Part shown: positions 45,742 through 54,154 of the stretch, one piece after another
How positions within the stretch are numbered: position 1 is the first letter of the stretch
How the letters are laid out: each line of letters begins with the position of its first letter
Assembly: GCA_028864975.1 (NCBI GenBank)
Contig: JAGWLG010000004.1
Coordinates: 62,001 to 126,000, forward strand
DNA length: 64,000 bases
Origin: Thermoplasmata archaeon
GTDB lineage: Archaea > Thermoplasmatota > Thermoplasmata > Lutacidiplasmatales > UBA184
Reading direction: 5' to 3'
Translations under genes and position numbers: made by a program
The notes under the pieces: model-generated
Seen by the model: only the letters and a program-made list of their open reading frames with translations
What the model was told of the DNA's origin: nothing
Databases searched by the model: none

Positions 45742-47076
45742 ATGACCGCAAGCGCTGCGCCCGCTGCGGAGGCGCCCTCCCAGCTCGAGTCGCTGCTCAC
45801 GCGATTAGGGTTGTCCCCTCGGCTCGCTCGCAGCTACCTCATCGTCGCGCGGCAGGGACCGATGTCCGCCCCCGAGCTCGCGCGAATGGCCGGGACCCAC
45901 CGCGTCGCCGCGTATCGGGACGCGAAGGAGCTCATGACCCGAGGCCTCTTGACCGCCAAAGGGTCCCCTCGCCGTTTCGAAGGGGCCCCGCTGAAGCGCG
46001 CCCTCGACCTGCTCGAGCGGGAGGCTCGCGCCCAGGTGCGACATCTCAAGGACACCCGTCGAAAGATCGAGCGCCTGTGGGGTGCCGAGGAGTCCCGGCC
46101 GTGGGAGCAGGCCGAGTCCCTTCGTTTCCGCTACTTCGAGGGGCGGGAGCAGGTGGTGGAGGCGACCCGTCGGCTCTTCGGCCTTACCGTGAAGAGGATC
46201 GACGCGGTCCTGCCGCCGAACCCCCGGCACCAGGAGCTATGGACACGGATCCCGCTCGCCCAGAGCGCGCATGCCCGGGGGGTGAAGTTCCGCACGGTCG
46301 TCCAGCTATCCCGCGAGAACCTGGCCCTGGTCCGCAAGCTGGCGACCTTCACGGAGTGCCGTGACGTCCAGGGGCTCTACTCCTTCCGGTACAGCATCTT
46401 CGATGGTCGAGGGATCCTGATGGCCCTCACCGAAGACCCCGCCGGCGGCTCCCGCGGGTTCGATGCCGCCGTGTGGACCACGGCCCCCGAGGCGCTCAGG
46501 TTCTACCGGCGCCACTTCGAGATGCTCTTCTCGCAAGGTACTCCCATCGACCGGAGCCTGACCTTCTACGAGGCGATGCCCCAGATTCGTCCGGTGCTGA
46601 CCCGACCTTCCGCGGGGGCGGTCCTGGCCTCTCTGGAGGAGGTCGCGAACCGCTGGCTTTCGCTCTTCCGGGTGGCCCGGGTCCGAATGGACCTCACTCC
46701 GATCCTGCAATCGTTGGGTTACCAGGTGGGGGTCGCTCTGGGTCGGGAGCTCCCTCGCGGCAAGCTTCCTGCCGTCGTCCGTGGGCTCGACCGTCGTTTC
46801 GCACGGGAGTCCCTGGGCCATCTAGTGCTCTCAGGGCGAGGAGGGGACAGCCTCGTGCGTTGGGAGAGGTGTCCCTGCTGCTCGGGGGCTCTCGCCCAGC
46901 TCGGCAGCGAGGTCTGCCCCGCGGTGCTCCAGGGAGCCCTGCGTACGGCGGTGTCCGACCGCCTGGTGATCCGCGCTGTCGACTCCCGGCCCCCGTCTCG
47001 GGGCGTGCACATCTTGCTGGTGCGGCCGCAGGGAGCGACTGGGGTGCTTTCCAGGGAAACCGTGGGCCTCGGGTGA
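45742..47076 (+). CDS. TrmB-family transcriptional regulator with V4R-like C-terminal domain
   Basis: A 444-residue regulator. The winged helix is at the start (LGLSPRLARSYLIVARQGPM, ELARMAGTHRVAAYRDAKEL) followed by a dimerising coiled coil. The middle (about 120-290) looks like a TrmB sensor/PLD-like domain (RYFEGREQVVEATRRLF). The C-terminal 120 residues resemble the V4R fold: SLGYQVGVALGRELPRG, then CPCC and VCPAVLQGALRTA, with three clustered Cys that could bind metal or a ligand. ATG 45742 is preferred; GTG 45679 is possible. The target genes are unknown; tfb follows on the same strand. Confidence 0.75.
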   Translation: MTASAAPAAEAPSQLESLLTRLGLSPRLARSYLIVARQGPMSAPELARMAGTHRVAAYRDAKELMTRGLLTAKGSPRRFEGAPLKRALDLLEREARAQVRHLKDTRRKIERLWGAEESRPWEQAESLRFRYFEGREQVVEATRRLFGLTVKRIDAVLPPNPRHQELWTRIPLAQSAHARGVKFRTVVQLSRENLALVRKLATFTECRDVQGLYSFRYSIFDGRGILMALTEDPAGGSRGFDAAVWTTAPEALRFYRRHFEMLFSQGTPIDRSLTFYEAMPQIRPVLTRPSAGAVLASLEEVANRWLSLFRVARVRMDLTPILQSLGYQVGVALGRELPRGKLPAVVRGLDRRFARESLGHLVLSGRGGDSLVRWERCPCCSGALAQLGSEVCPAVLQGALRTAVSDRLVIRAVDSRPPSRGVHILLVRPQGATGVLSRETVGLG

Positions 47077-47321
47077 AGCCGAGGACGCCTCCTCAGGTTG
47101 GCCACCCGACTTCCCCGGGCCTTCCGATGCCGTGCCTATAGTTCGTTACAGTTGTTACAAAACCAAGCTGGGACGGGAGCGTATTTCTTACACACCTCAA
47201 GGGTAAGACACAAGGTCCATAACCCTCTGGATGTTACGTATTGGTGCGTTCCTGGAGGGGGACAGGGGATGGTCATCCAACGGTGCGGGGGTCCGCAGGC
47301 CCGCGCATCTCTGTACAAGAG
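47077..47321 (+). promoter_or_regulatory. Unusual AT-richer leader region of tfb
   Basis: This 245-nt spacer has no convincing gene. Between about 47138 and 47245 it is far more AT-rich than its surroundings and holds repeated short elements: GTTCGTTACAGTTGTTACA, TTTCTTACACACC, GGGTAAGACAC and GATGTTACGTATTGG. A TATA box within TTACGTATTG (about 47234-47244) would give a leader near 50 nt. A weak GAGGA/TCCTC hairpin (47081-47094) may end the TrmB message. Confidence 0.5.
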
Positions 47322-48353
47322 ATGAGCGTACGGTCGCCCCCACCCCAGCCGCTCCGGTCCGAAACCGGAGAGGACGCCTGCCCGACGTGCCGGTCGGTCC
47401 ATTTGACGCGCGACGAGATGCGCGGGGAAGTGGTCTGCAGCGACTGCGGCCTAGTGCTCGACGGAGGCGCGTTCCTTTCGGACCGTGCTCCCCGCCACCG
47501 CGAGGACGACGACGGAAGGACGGCGCGCGGGTACGGCCCGGCCATCTCCAACCTGCTCCCCGACAAGGGGCTCTTCAGCGAGATCGGTTCACCCGGGCGC
47601 GACTTCCAAGGCAACCCCCTCTCCCGCCACGCTTCCCTCAAGTTCTACCACCTGCGCAAGCTCAACCACCGCCTGCGCACGGTGCGCACGCATCAGAGGA
47701 ACCTGAGCGTCGCGCTGGCTGAGATCCAACGCCTCTCGAGCGTCCTCGGGCTGTCGCGAGAGGTCAAGGAGTCGGCGACGTTCATCTACCGCAAGGCGCT
47801 CGAGCACAAGGCGACGCGGGGGAAGAAGATCGTCTCGCTCGTCGCCGCGTCGGTCTACGCGGCCTGCAGGCAATGCCGGGTCCCCCGGACGATGAAGGAG
47901 ATCATCGTCCACTCGAAGGCGAGCAAGATCGAGGTGGGCCGCGCCTTCACCCTCCTGGCCCGCGAGCTCCACCTGGGGCTGCGGCCGATCGAGCCCCGCG
48001 ACTATCTCGTGCGGTTCACCCAGGACCTGAACCTCTCGCGCGATGTGCGACAAAGGGTGCTGGAGCTCCTCGCGCAGGTGGAGAAGGTCTACTCGACGAG
48101 CGGGGTCCTGCCGAACGGGGTCCTGGCGACGATCATCTACATCGCCTGCAACTCTCTGGGCGAGCCACGGAGCCAGGACCGTATCGCGGCGGTGGCGAAC
48201 GTCACCCCCGTCACCATCCGGAACCACTACAAGGAATTCCTCGACCTCCTGGGGCTCCCCCGGCCCACCCCCAACGTCCCGGCGAGCGCGCGCGCCGTCA
48301 CGATCTCGGCCGGCAGCCAGCTCGGGGCCAACGCCCTCGGGACGGCCCACTGA
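47322..48353 (+). CDS. tfb: Transcription initiation factor TFB
   Basis: TFB bridges TBP on the TATA box and RNA polymerase. From ATG 47322 the protein has 343 residues: a zinc ribbon with CPTC and CSDC, the B-reader/linker region, and two cyclin repeats, the first with VAASVYAACRQCRVPRT and the second with LATIIYIACNSLGE. The C-terminus ends with about 25 Ala/Ser-rich residues. The open frame before 47322 is not TFB-like. Confidence 0.95.
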   Translation: MSVRSPPPQPLRSETGEDACPTCRSVHLTRDEMRGEVVCSDCGLVLDGGAFLSDRAPRHREDDDGRTARGYGPAISNLLPDKGLFSEIGSPGRDFQGNPLSRHASLKFYHLRKLNHRLRTVRTHQRNLSVALAEIQRLSSVLGLSREVKESATFIYRKALEHKATRGKKIVSLVAASVYAACRQCRVPRTMKEIIVHSKASKIEVGRAFTLLARELHLGLRPIEPRDYLVRFTQDLNLSRDVRQRVLELLAQVEKVYSTSGVLPNGVLATIIYIACNSLGEPRSQDRIAAVANVTPVTIRNHYKEFLDLLGLPRPTPNVPASARAVTISAGSQLGANALGTAH

Positions 48354-48384
48354 ACGGCGGCGGCGCAGCGTCTCCCCCAAAAGG

Positions 48385-48390
48385 CCTTAC
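48385..48390 (+). promoter_or_regulatory. TATA-like element (CCTTAC) for the nuclease gene
   Basis: TTAC lies 25 nt before ATG 48413, 31 nt after the tfb stop. This gives a leaderless start and separates the nuclease from tfb. GGCCTTACGGCC is an almost perfect palindrome around it. Confidence 0.45.
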
Positions 48391-48412
48391 GGCCAGCAGT
48401 CTCCCATCGCCG

Positions 48413-49654
48413 ATGGGCACGGTTCCTCCGCTCTCCTATTCCGGGTTCTCTGCCTACGAGGAGTGCCCGCTCCGCTGGAAGTTCCGGTACATCGACAAGT
48501 TGCCGGAGCTCCCCCGCGGTTACTTCTCCTTCGGTCGGTCCATCCACTCGGCGCTCGAGGAGTTCGTCGGCCCCCTCGCGAAGGCGGCGGGCGTCGGGAT
48601 CGTCCCGGCGGGCGCGCCGGGCACGGTGCAGAGGACGCTCCGCGACTTCGACGCGAGGTCGGGGAAGGTCGAACCCGAGGAGGAGCGCACCCTCCCGCCA
48701 CCCATGCCCCTCCCGGAGCTCCTGGAGATCTATCGACGTGTGTGGGTCTCGGACGGCTACCTCTCCCCGGAGGACGAGAAGCGCTACTTCGACCTAGGCG
48801 CGGACCTCTTGCGGCGCTTCCATGCGCTCTTCTTGTCCGCGCCCCCATGCCCCATCGCCGTCGAGCAAGAGCTCGATGCGCAGCTGGACGGCATCCGCGT
48901 CCACGGCATCGTCGACCGGATCGACACGACGCCGAAGGGCGCTCTCGAGGTGTTGGATTACAAGACCTCGAAGGAGCTCTCCTGGCAGGATGCCAAGGAG
49001 TCGGACCAACTGACCCTCTACCAGGTCCTCGTGGAGCGGAACTATTCCCGCCCCGTCGAGACCCTCACCCTCTACCACATGCGCACGCTCTCGCCGCTGC
49101 GCACCCCAGCCCGCGGCCCCGACGAGGTCTCGGAGCTCGCCTCCCGCATGGGGGAGGTCTCGGACGGCATCCGGGCCGAGGTCTACGACCCGCGGCCCGG
49201 GCCGTACTGCCAGCGGTGCGACTTCCGCGCGCGCTGCCCGGAGTGGAAAGAGGTCCCCGTGGAGGAGCGTGCCAGGGTCTTCGAGCTGGTCGAGCGATAC
49301 GCCGAGCTACGCCGTCAGGGGGAAGGGCTGCGGCAGGAGATGGAGGCCGTCGCGAGCGAGCTCCACGAGATCTCGGAGCACCTGGGGGTCCACCGGCTCT
49401 CTGGACGCAGCGGGACCGTCTACCGGCACAAAGAGACCCCCTGGGTCTTCCCGCCGGAGCAGGTCCTGCCCGTCCTCCAAGCGGCCGGCCTCCTCCCCCG
49501 CACGAGCCGGGTCGACGGCGAGCAGGTCGCTCGCCTCCTGCACGACTCGAAGGTCCCCCCCGAGGTGCGGCGCACGCTCCGGGAGAAAGGCTCGCGCCGG
49601 GCCGAGTGGGCCCTCCGGTTCGAACGCAACGGCGGTCGATACCGGGACAGCTAG
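48413..49654 (+). CDS. PD-(D/E)XK nuclease, RecB/Cas4-like with probable Fe-S cluster
   Basis: A 413-residue nuclease of the PD-(D/E)XK superfamily. The N-terminus YSGFSAYEECPLRWKFRYID is that of RecB/AddB-type nuclease domains. The active site is in VHGIVDRIDT (Asp) and LEVLDYKTSKE (Asp, Lys), followed by QLTLYQ. The Cys in ECPL plus YCQRCDFRARCP near the C-terminal side give four Cys spaced as in the Fe-S nucleases Cas4 and AddB. About 130 more residues with a coiled coil follow. No Cas genes or helicase are adjacent, so a repair role is more likely than CRISPR adaptation. Confidence 0.85.
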   Translation: MGTVPPLSYSGFSAYEECPLRWKFRYIDKLPELPRGYFSFGRSIHSALEEFVGPLAKAAGVGIVPAGAPGTVQRTLRDFDARSGKVEPEEERTLPPPMPLPELLEIYRRVWVSDGYLSPEDEKRYFDLGADLLRRFHALFLSAPPCPIAVEQELDAQLDGIRVHGIVDRIDTTPKGALEVLDYKTSKELSWQDAKESDQLTLYQVLVERNYSRPVETLTLYHMRTLSPLRTPARGPDEVSELASRMGEVSDGIRAEVYDPRPGPYCQRCDFRARCPEWKEVPVEERARVFELVERYAELRRQGEGLRQEMEAVASELHEISEHLGVHRLSGRSGTVYRHKETPWVFPPEQVLPVLQAAGLLPRTSRVDGEQVARLLHDSKVPPEVRRTLREKGSRRAEWALRFERNGGRYRDS

Positions 49655-49975
49655 CCGGGAGCCCCGTTCTCGGGGGCCTTCTGGAGGCGGGGTTCATGGA
49701 GGTGGCTTTCGGCCACTTCGAGCATAGCGAGGAGGGCGTCCCGGCCCGCGTCGGGGGCACGGCTCCGCCGTTGGCGAAGCTCAACGAATCGGACCTCCGG
49801 GGGCTTCGTGGGCCCCTCCCCCGACGGGTTCCTGGTGGTCCCCAAACGAGGGGAGACTCCTCCACCCATCCACCGACCTTCTCGCAGCAGTCCCAACGAC
49901 CCTCGTCTACCCGGGCTGAAGGGTCCCGGGTCACCACCCAGAACGTTCAAGCATTGTCATTCCATTGACATTTCC
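49655..49975 (+). other. Spacer with a small hairpin after the nuclease gene
   Basis: A GCCCCG-TTCT-CGGGGGC hairpin (49661-49677) directly after the stop is a probable terminator. No gene is convincing in the rest. A 99-codon frame on the minus strand (49651-49950) has a protein-like end but no start signal. Just before 49976 an AT-richer string (AAGCATTGTCATTCCATTGAC) minus its last base is the likely promoter. Confidence 0.4.
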
Positions 49976-50188
49976 ATGACGGAGTTCGACGCCACGGTCC
50001 GCAAGGTCGGCGACTCGATGGGGATCCTGATCCCGGCGAACATTCTGAAGCAACTCCACGCGCACCCGGGAACGAAGCTCCACATCGTCATCCCGCAGAA
50101 GATCGACTGGTCGGGCTTCCGGGGGGAGTTCCACTCTACGAAGTCCACCGAGGAACTGATCCGCAGGGCCCGGACGGAGCGCGATTGA
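49976..50188 (+). CDS. AbrB-family antitoxin, third VapB-like
   Basis: A 70-residue AbrB-fold protein: TVRKVGDSMGILIPANILKQ, then GTKLHIVIPQ, and a toxin-binding C-terminal helix (STEELIRRARTERD). ATG 49976 starts the fold directly. It overlaps the toxin by 4 nt. The AT-rich promoter string lies 10-35 nt upstream. Confidence 0.8.
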   Translation: MTEFDATVRKVGDSMGILIPANILKQLHAHPGTKLHIVIPQKIDWSGFRGEFHSTKSTEELIRRARTERD

Positions 50189-50556
50189 GCGTCTTCCTCG
50201 ATTCGTACGCCATCCTCGAGATGGCGAGAGGCAACCCCCGGTACGACCCGATCGAAGCCGAGTCCGTGGTTACCTCCGTATGGGACCTCTTGGAGGCGTA
50301 CTACATCCTCGCCCAAGCCGGAGAGGGGGGGCTCGCGGAGCGGGCGCTCCAGAAGCTCGCCCAGGTATCGTTCGAGGTCCCGGTCGACCTCGTCCCCGAG
50401 ATCGCGAAGTTCCGTCTCGAGAGGAAGGGGACCACCGGGCGACGCTTTTCCTACGCCGACGCCGCGGGCTACGTCTTCGCACGGGACCGCGGGCTCGAGT
50501 TCGTCACGGGAGCCCACGAGTTCGAGGGGTTCCAAGGGGTTCGGTTCCTGCGCTAG
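50185..50556 (+). CDS. PIN-domain toxin, third VapC-like
   Basis: A 123-residue PIN nuclease: FLDSYAILEM (Asp), VWDLLEAYYIL (Glu) and YADAAGYVFARDRGLEFVTG (Asp). The usual last acidic position reads GAHEFEG instead of the common TxDxxF, so the fourth ligand differs. It starts with TTG at 50185 inside the antitoxin stop region (TTGA). Confidence 0.78.
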   Translation: MSVFLDSYAILEMARGNPRYDPIEAESVVTSVWDLLEAYYILAQAGEGGLAERALQKLAQVSFEVPVDLVPEIAKFRLERKGTTGRRFSYADAAGYVFARDRGLEFVTGAHEFEGFQGVRFLR

Positions 50557-50706
50557 ATCAGCGATCGCGAGGTCTCGGCGTCTGACGTGGGGGCCACGAG
50601 CGAGCTTTCGAGTCGGGACGGCAGGCCGCCCCTCCAAACCCCCAGCGGCCCCACCAGAACCCTATGGACCGCATGGTTGCAGTTTCTTGAACTAGTCTCA
50701 TAGGTT

Positions 50707-51366
50707 GTGTCCAGAATGGTGGGAATGCGTGCGCATGAGGAGAGGCATCATGCAACGAGCGTAGGTGCAGCCGGTAATGCGGGAGGTGAATCCGGTCTGT
50801 CCAATCCTCAAGAATCCAGCTTACCCACAAGGCGAAAGCGGAAGTTGTTGGGGCCGGAAGTACGTTTGCTGAAGTCTCTTGAGCCAGCGGATTGGGCGGT
50901 AGCCTCCATCCTGATCTTCCTGGCAATTACGATGGGCACGCTCCTCCTCCTGAGCTCAAGTCTCTCTTGGCTCAGCCGGTCCGTTTCTCCGATTCGCGCT
51001 GCCTGGTCTCTGACGGTCTTGCTGCTCCTTGTTGGGGGTCTTGCCATCGGTTGGAGCGGTCGCGCGCGCTCTAGACTCATCGGAAGAGCCCTCGCGGACG
51101 GGTCAGCAGTTGAGTACGGGGCGACAGCAATTCTCTACAGGGTCCGTGGGTCTCCCAGCTTGGTCCTCAAGATTGGCGAATTCGGGTGGAACTTGGGGCC
51201 CCACACCGCGCTGGCGCTTACTAGGGCTGCCGGGCACCGTTTGAATCGCTCTGCCCTGGTATTGGCCGGAATAGAACCCAATAGCCCTTGGCGGTGGGGA
51301 TTCTGGGTGCTATCCGTAGATGGGACGACACTTCCAAGTGTGATTGGGATTGACCGTGTCCGCTGA
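50707..51366 (+). CDS. Membrane protein of unknown function, lower GC than neighbours
   Basis: A protein of up to 219 residues I do not recognise. After a 55-residue hydrophilic start come two membrane helices (AVASILIFLAITMGTLLLL and AWSLTVLLLLVGGLAIGW) with a short loop. A 110-residue soluble part follows (YGATAILYRVRGSPSLVLKIG). Codons use A and T at third positions more than neighbouring genes do, which suggests recent gain. The start is GTG 50707, ATG 50716 or ATG 50725. Confidence 0.5.
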   Translation: MSRMVGMRAHEERHHATSVGAAGNAGGESGLSNPQESSLPTRRKRKLLGPEVRLLKSLEPADWAVASILIFLAITMGTLLLLSSSLSWLSRSVSPIRAAWSLTVLLLLVGGLAIGWSGRARSRLIGRALADGSAVEYGATAILYRVRGSPSLVLKIGEFGWNLGPHTALALTRAAGHRLNRSALVLAGIEPNSPWRWGFWVLSVDGTTLPSVIGIDRVR

Positions 51367-51673
51367 CCCACCGGACGTCCTTCCCAGAGGACTCTTCTAC
51401 CAGGTGACTCAATGTGTTCTGGGTACGGACCAGACCCACCCGTTTGACCAGGTGGGCCAGTGCACGATCAGGGTCTTCGTGTGCGATTGCAACCGGGCTC
51501 GTGTCACCCAGAGTGCGGTGAGCGTGGAAACCGAAGGGACCTTCGTGGTCCCCGCGGGGCGCCCTCCTCCTCTTGGTGGGGGCGCCTCCGGTCACGGATT
51601 CGGTTTACCTCCTCGAGATGCGTCTCAGGCCAGGAGCTGGGTCCGAGGCGAGGTTCGCGAGAGAGATCTCGAA
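51367..51673. other. Spacer without a recognisable gene
   Basis: It holds two hairpins, GGGACC-TTCGT-GGTCCC (51537-51553) and an imperfect GGCGCCC...GGGGGCGCC (about 51558-51588). They lie between the end of the plus-strand membrane protein and the end of the minus-strand gene and may be a shared terminator. Confidence 0.35.
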
Positions 51674-52252
51674 CTATGCGGGTGGCGCGGAAGAAAGGTA
51701 GCTGAGGTCGACGTAGAGCTCGACCGTCGAGTTGCTCGGGTTCGTCCAGAGGAACGCATACCAGTCGGTGTACGCGGCCGTGAAGGTGACGGGAGAGGCC
51801 CCCGTCGGGTGCATCGGGTAGAGGTTCTGGGACATTCGCTCGCTCCAGTTCCCGTTCCCGGAAGGGAGCACATCGAACGCCACCGCCTGGCCGTGGGGCG
51901 AGGCTACCGTGAAGTTCCCCGCGACCACGTCGTCACCGTCCACCCGACCCGAGAGGCCGGTCGTGTTGTGCGGGGCGATCGAGAGCCACTTCGCGACCGT
52001 CAGGGGGTCGGGGGCGGGCTGGGCCGTGTTGGTGATCTCCGGCAGGATCACCGCGGTCACGAGACCTAGCATGCCGACGATCATGACGAGCCGCATCGCG
52101 TTGTAGTAGAATCCCCGTCGTCCCGGGGTGGAAAGGGCCCAGAGGAAGGCCCCGTGGAGCGGACGCAGCGGCCGGGGAAGCGACCCCGCGTCTGCGGCCG
52201 GCGGCGGCGCGGGTTGCGCTCCCTGAGCGGGAGGGAGGGTCTCGTCCCCCAT
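51674..52252 (-). CDS. Membrane-anchored extracellular protein of unknown function
   Basis: A 192-residue protein from ATG 52252. The first 50 residues are Pro/Ala-rich and probably cytosolic. One helix (MRLVMIVGMLGLVTAVILP) is followed by about 120 residues with several sequons (HNTTG, GNFTV, SNSTV) and a beta-rich pattern, probably outside. It ends the two-gene minus-strand unit after the zinc-ribbon membrane protein. Confidence 0.6.
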   Translation of the reverse strand: MGDETLPPAQGAQPAPPPAADAGSLPRPLRPLHGAFLWALSTPGRRGFYYNAMRLVMIVGMLGLVTAVILPEITNTAQPAPDPLTVAKWLSIAPHNTTGLSGRVDGDDVVAGNFTVASPHGQAVAFDVLPSGNGNWSERMSQNLYPMHPTGASPVTFTAAYTDWYAFLWTNPSNSTVELYVDLSYLSSAPPA

Positions 52253-52327
52253 CGCCCCTCGGGGGGAAGCCCCCTGTAAGAGGTTTGCTGGCGGGCTCGA
52301 TCGCACGGCCTTGGAGTGCCATGCAGG

Positions 52328-52942
52328 TCAGACGTAGAGGGAGCACCCGTAGCAGTAGTGGCGCTGGTACTGCGGGATCCACGTTGCCGTCTTCCCGCAG
52401 CGAAGGCACGCAGGAGCGGACGCGTGCGGTGGAGGCGAAGCCATGAGCACCGGGGCCGAGGGCAGCGGGGCCGCCATGGGAGTTGCCGGGACCATGACGT
52501 ACCCGGGTGGGGGGGCGTAGGCGTAGCCCGGATGGGCGAACATCATGACCGGGACCATCGGTCGGGTCCGCTCCTGGATCGCATCGTCGAGCTTGCCGTA
52601 GGCGAGCAGGTAGAAGATCCCCGGGAGGAGGCCGAAGAAGATCCCGAGGATCCCCAGGAGCAGCGTCACGCCCCTGGCCCCCTCGTAGTTGCCGCGCTTC
52701 GTGCGCGAATAGCTCCACTCCCAGGCCGCGAAGAGCATGAAGACGATCACGGCCACGATGAGCCCCCCGATGACCCAGAAGCCGGAGCTCACGACCCCTA
52801 GGACCCCGAAGAAGACGAACACAAACAAGAGGAAGCCCAGCGAGGAGAGGATCTGACAGATGAGCCCGATGAGGATGTAGGTCTCGGCCTCCCCTCCGGC
52901 GAGGTTCTTCGTGGCGATGGGGAGGGCCGGCTGGGCGTACAC
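52328..52942 (-). CDS. Multi-helix membrane protein with C-terminal zinc ribbon
   Basis: A 204-residue protein from GTG 52942, supported by TTAT in GGTTATGG 26 nt upstream (about 52963-52972). Three to four helices (FLLFVFVFFGVLGVVSSGFW, VIGGLIVAVIVFMLFAAW, LLLGILGIFFGLLPGIFYLL) are followed by a Pro/Ala-rich linker. The terminal zinc ribbon has CLRC and CYGC. Function is unknown. It repeats the membrane-then-ribbon plan seen in the two sedolisins. Confidence 0.7.
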   Translation of the reverse strand: MYAQPALPIATKNLAGGEAETYILIGLICQILSSLGFLLFVFVFFGVLGVVSSGFWVIGGLIVAVIVFMLFAAWEWSYSRTKRGNYEGARGVTLLLGILGIFFGLLPGIFYLLAYGKLDDAIQERTRPMVPVMMFAHPGYAYAPPPGYVMVPATPMAAPLPSAPVLMASPPPHASAPACLRCGKTATWIPQYQRHYCYGCSLYV

Positions 52943-53109
52943 GACATCTCATGATAGGGGTCGGACCATAACCGTTGGCCTCGCGGCCCTGGAGCATCGT
53001 GAGCGTCGTGGCGCAGCGCCATCGACCTCACCCGGTCCATATGGCCCCTCACACCGCCACCGAGGGGCGCGGCGCAGCGCCGGTGGGAAGCTCGAGCGTT
53101 CCGAGGCGG

Positions 53110-54024
53110 TCAGTAATGCCCCGAGAAGTTCGCCAGCACCTCGCTCGCGAAGTTCTGGTCCTCGAAGTAGCTCACCTTTCCAGGGGTGTAGGAGTCCAAT
53201 TGCGGGATGTGGAGGTCGGGGAAGAGGTAGGCATGGTCGTAGGCGACCGACTCCGCCGAGGGGGCGTCGACGAGGCCATCGTTGGCGTGGCCCGAGAAAT
53301 AGGCCATCGCCCAGTAGGGGTTCGCGTACCCGACATAGGTGAGCCACTCGGTCGAGGGATAGTTCGCTCGAGCGTTCGGCACCCACGCGTGCAGCTCCGT
53401 GAGGAAGGCCGACCCCTGGGACATCTCGGCGGCCTGGTAACCGCTCAGGTTGAGCCAGGGGGTGAGGTAGGTCACCGGGGCTCCGTCAAGGGGGGAGCCC
53501 AACCAGATCACGTTCTTGAGGGTGACGCCGGTGAGGCGAGTGTGCTCGAGCATGTACTCGGTGACGAGGCCTCCCATGCTGTGCCCGAGGATGTCGACGG
53601 TCGCCGCCGTGTGGGCGAAGGCCCGGGTCAGCATCTTCGCGAGCTCCATCGAGATGGTCTCGATAGGAACGGCAGTCGTCCCGTAGTACGACGGGTCCGA
53701 GTACGTCGTCCCGTTGCTGAAGGCCAGCGTGAAGGTCCCGTAGTAGGTCACAACGCCGACGATGTAGCCCGCGTTGACGAGCTGCTGGTAGAGGTTGACA
53801 CCGTAGGTCCAGACCACGGTCGCGGGCGTGGTGCTCGGGTCGTACCCGTGCACGAGGATGACGTAGGTCGGGGAAGGGAGCGCGTGGTGCGGAGGGGGCC
53901 CTGAGAGCAGCGCTCCGGAGGTCGGAAGGAACGGGACCGACCCTAGGAGCATCCCTGCCACGGCGATGGCCCCTAGGAGGGCGGCGAACGCCGGGGGCGC
54001 GAGCGGGCTTCCTCCTGAGGGCAT
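53110..54024 (-). CDS. Secreted alpha/beta-hydrolase (lipase/esterase)
   Basis: A 304-residue exported hydrolase. An N-terminal signal helix (FAALLGAIAVAGMLLGS) is followed by the oxyanion strand VILVHGYDP, and the nucleophile elbow GHSMGG with Ser149. Acidic and His candidates lie in GHANDGLVDAP and VAYDHAYLFPD. Sequons and Tyr/Thr-rich segments fit an outside location. It probably splits lipid or other esters. TATA-like AAATAGC about 23 nt upstream suggests a leaderless message. The purP gene is divergent. Confidence 0.82.
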   Translation of the reverse strand: MPSGGSPLAPPAFAALLGAIAVAGMLLGSVPFLPTSGALLSGPPPHHALPSPTYVILVHGYDPSTTPATVVWTYGVNLYQQLVNAGYIVGVVTYYGTFTLAFSNGTTYSDPSYYGTTAVPIETISMELAKMLTRAFAHTAATVDILGHSMGGLVTEYMLEHTRLTGVTLKNVIWLGSPLDGAPVTYLTPWLNLSGYQAAEMSQGSAFLTELHAWVPNARANYPSTEWLTYVGYANPYWAMAYFSGHANDGLVDAPSAESVAYDHAYLFPDLHIPQLDSYTPGKVSYFEDQNFASEVLANFSGHY

Positions 54025-54127
54025 GGACGGACGAGCCGAGATGGGCTATTTCGTCCTTTGTTCAACGCGGACGGCCTGGAGGGCCGTTGCCGAAGGACTT
54101 CGAGGAAGGTCCGCGAGTGGCAAAGGC

Positions 54128-54135
54128 AAATATCC
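54128..54135 (+). promoter_or_regulatory. TATA element (AAATATCC) for purP
   Basis: It is centred 24 nt before ATG 54155, which decides that start over the much longer open frame beginning at 53966. Confidence 0.6.
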
Positions 54136-54154
54136 CTCGGCGATTGGAGCCGTA

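Noticed and set aside
47081..47094. Fourth copy of the toxin-island hairpin (GAGGACGCCTCCTC)
   Set aside because: Only the short central inverted repeat matches; the flanking conserved ends are absent, so chance or a simple terminator is more likely.
49651..49950. 99-codon minus-strand frame after the nuclease gene
   Set aside because: The last 50 residues look somewhat protein-like, but there is no promoter, no ribosome binding site and the first half is low-complexity.
51221..51595. 124-codon minus-strand frame across the end of the membrane protein gene
   Set aside because: No recognisable domain; half of it overlaps the coding plus strand.
53966..54154. Upstream extension of purP
   Set aside because: It overlaps the lipase start region and the AAATATCC promoter; PurP similarity begins after ATG 54155.
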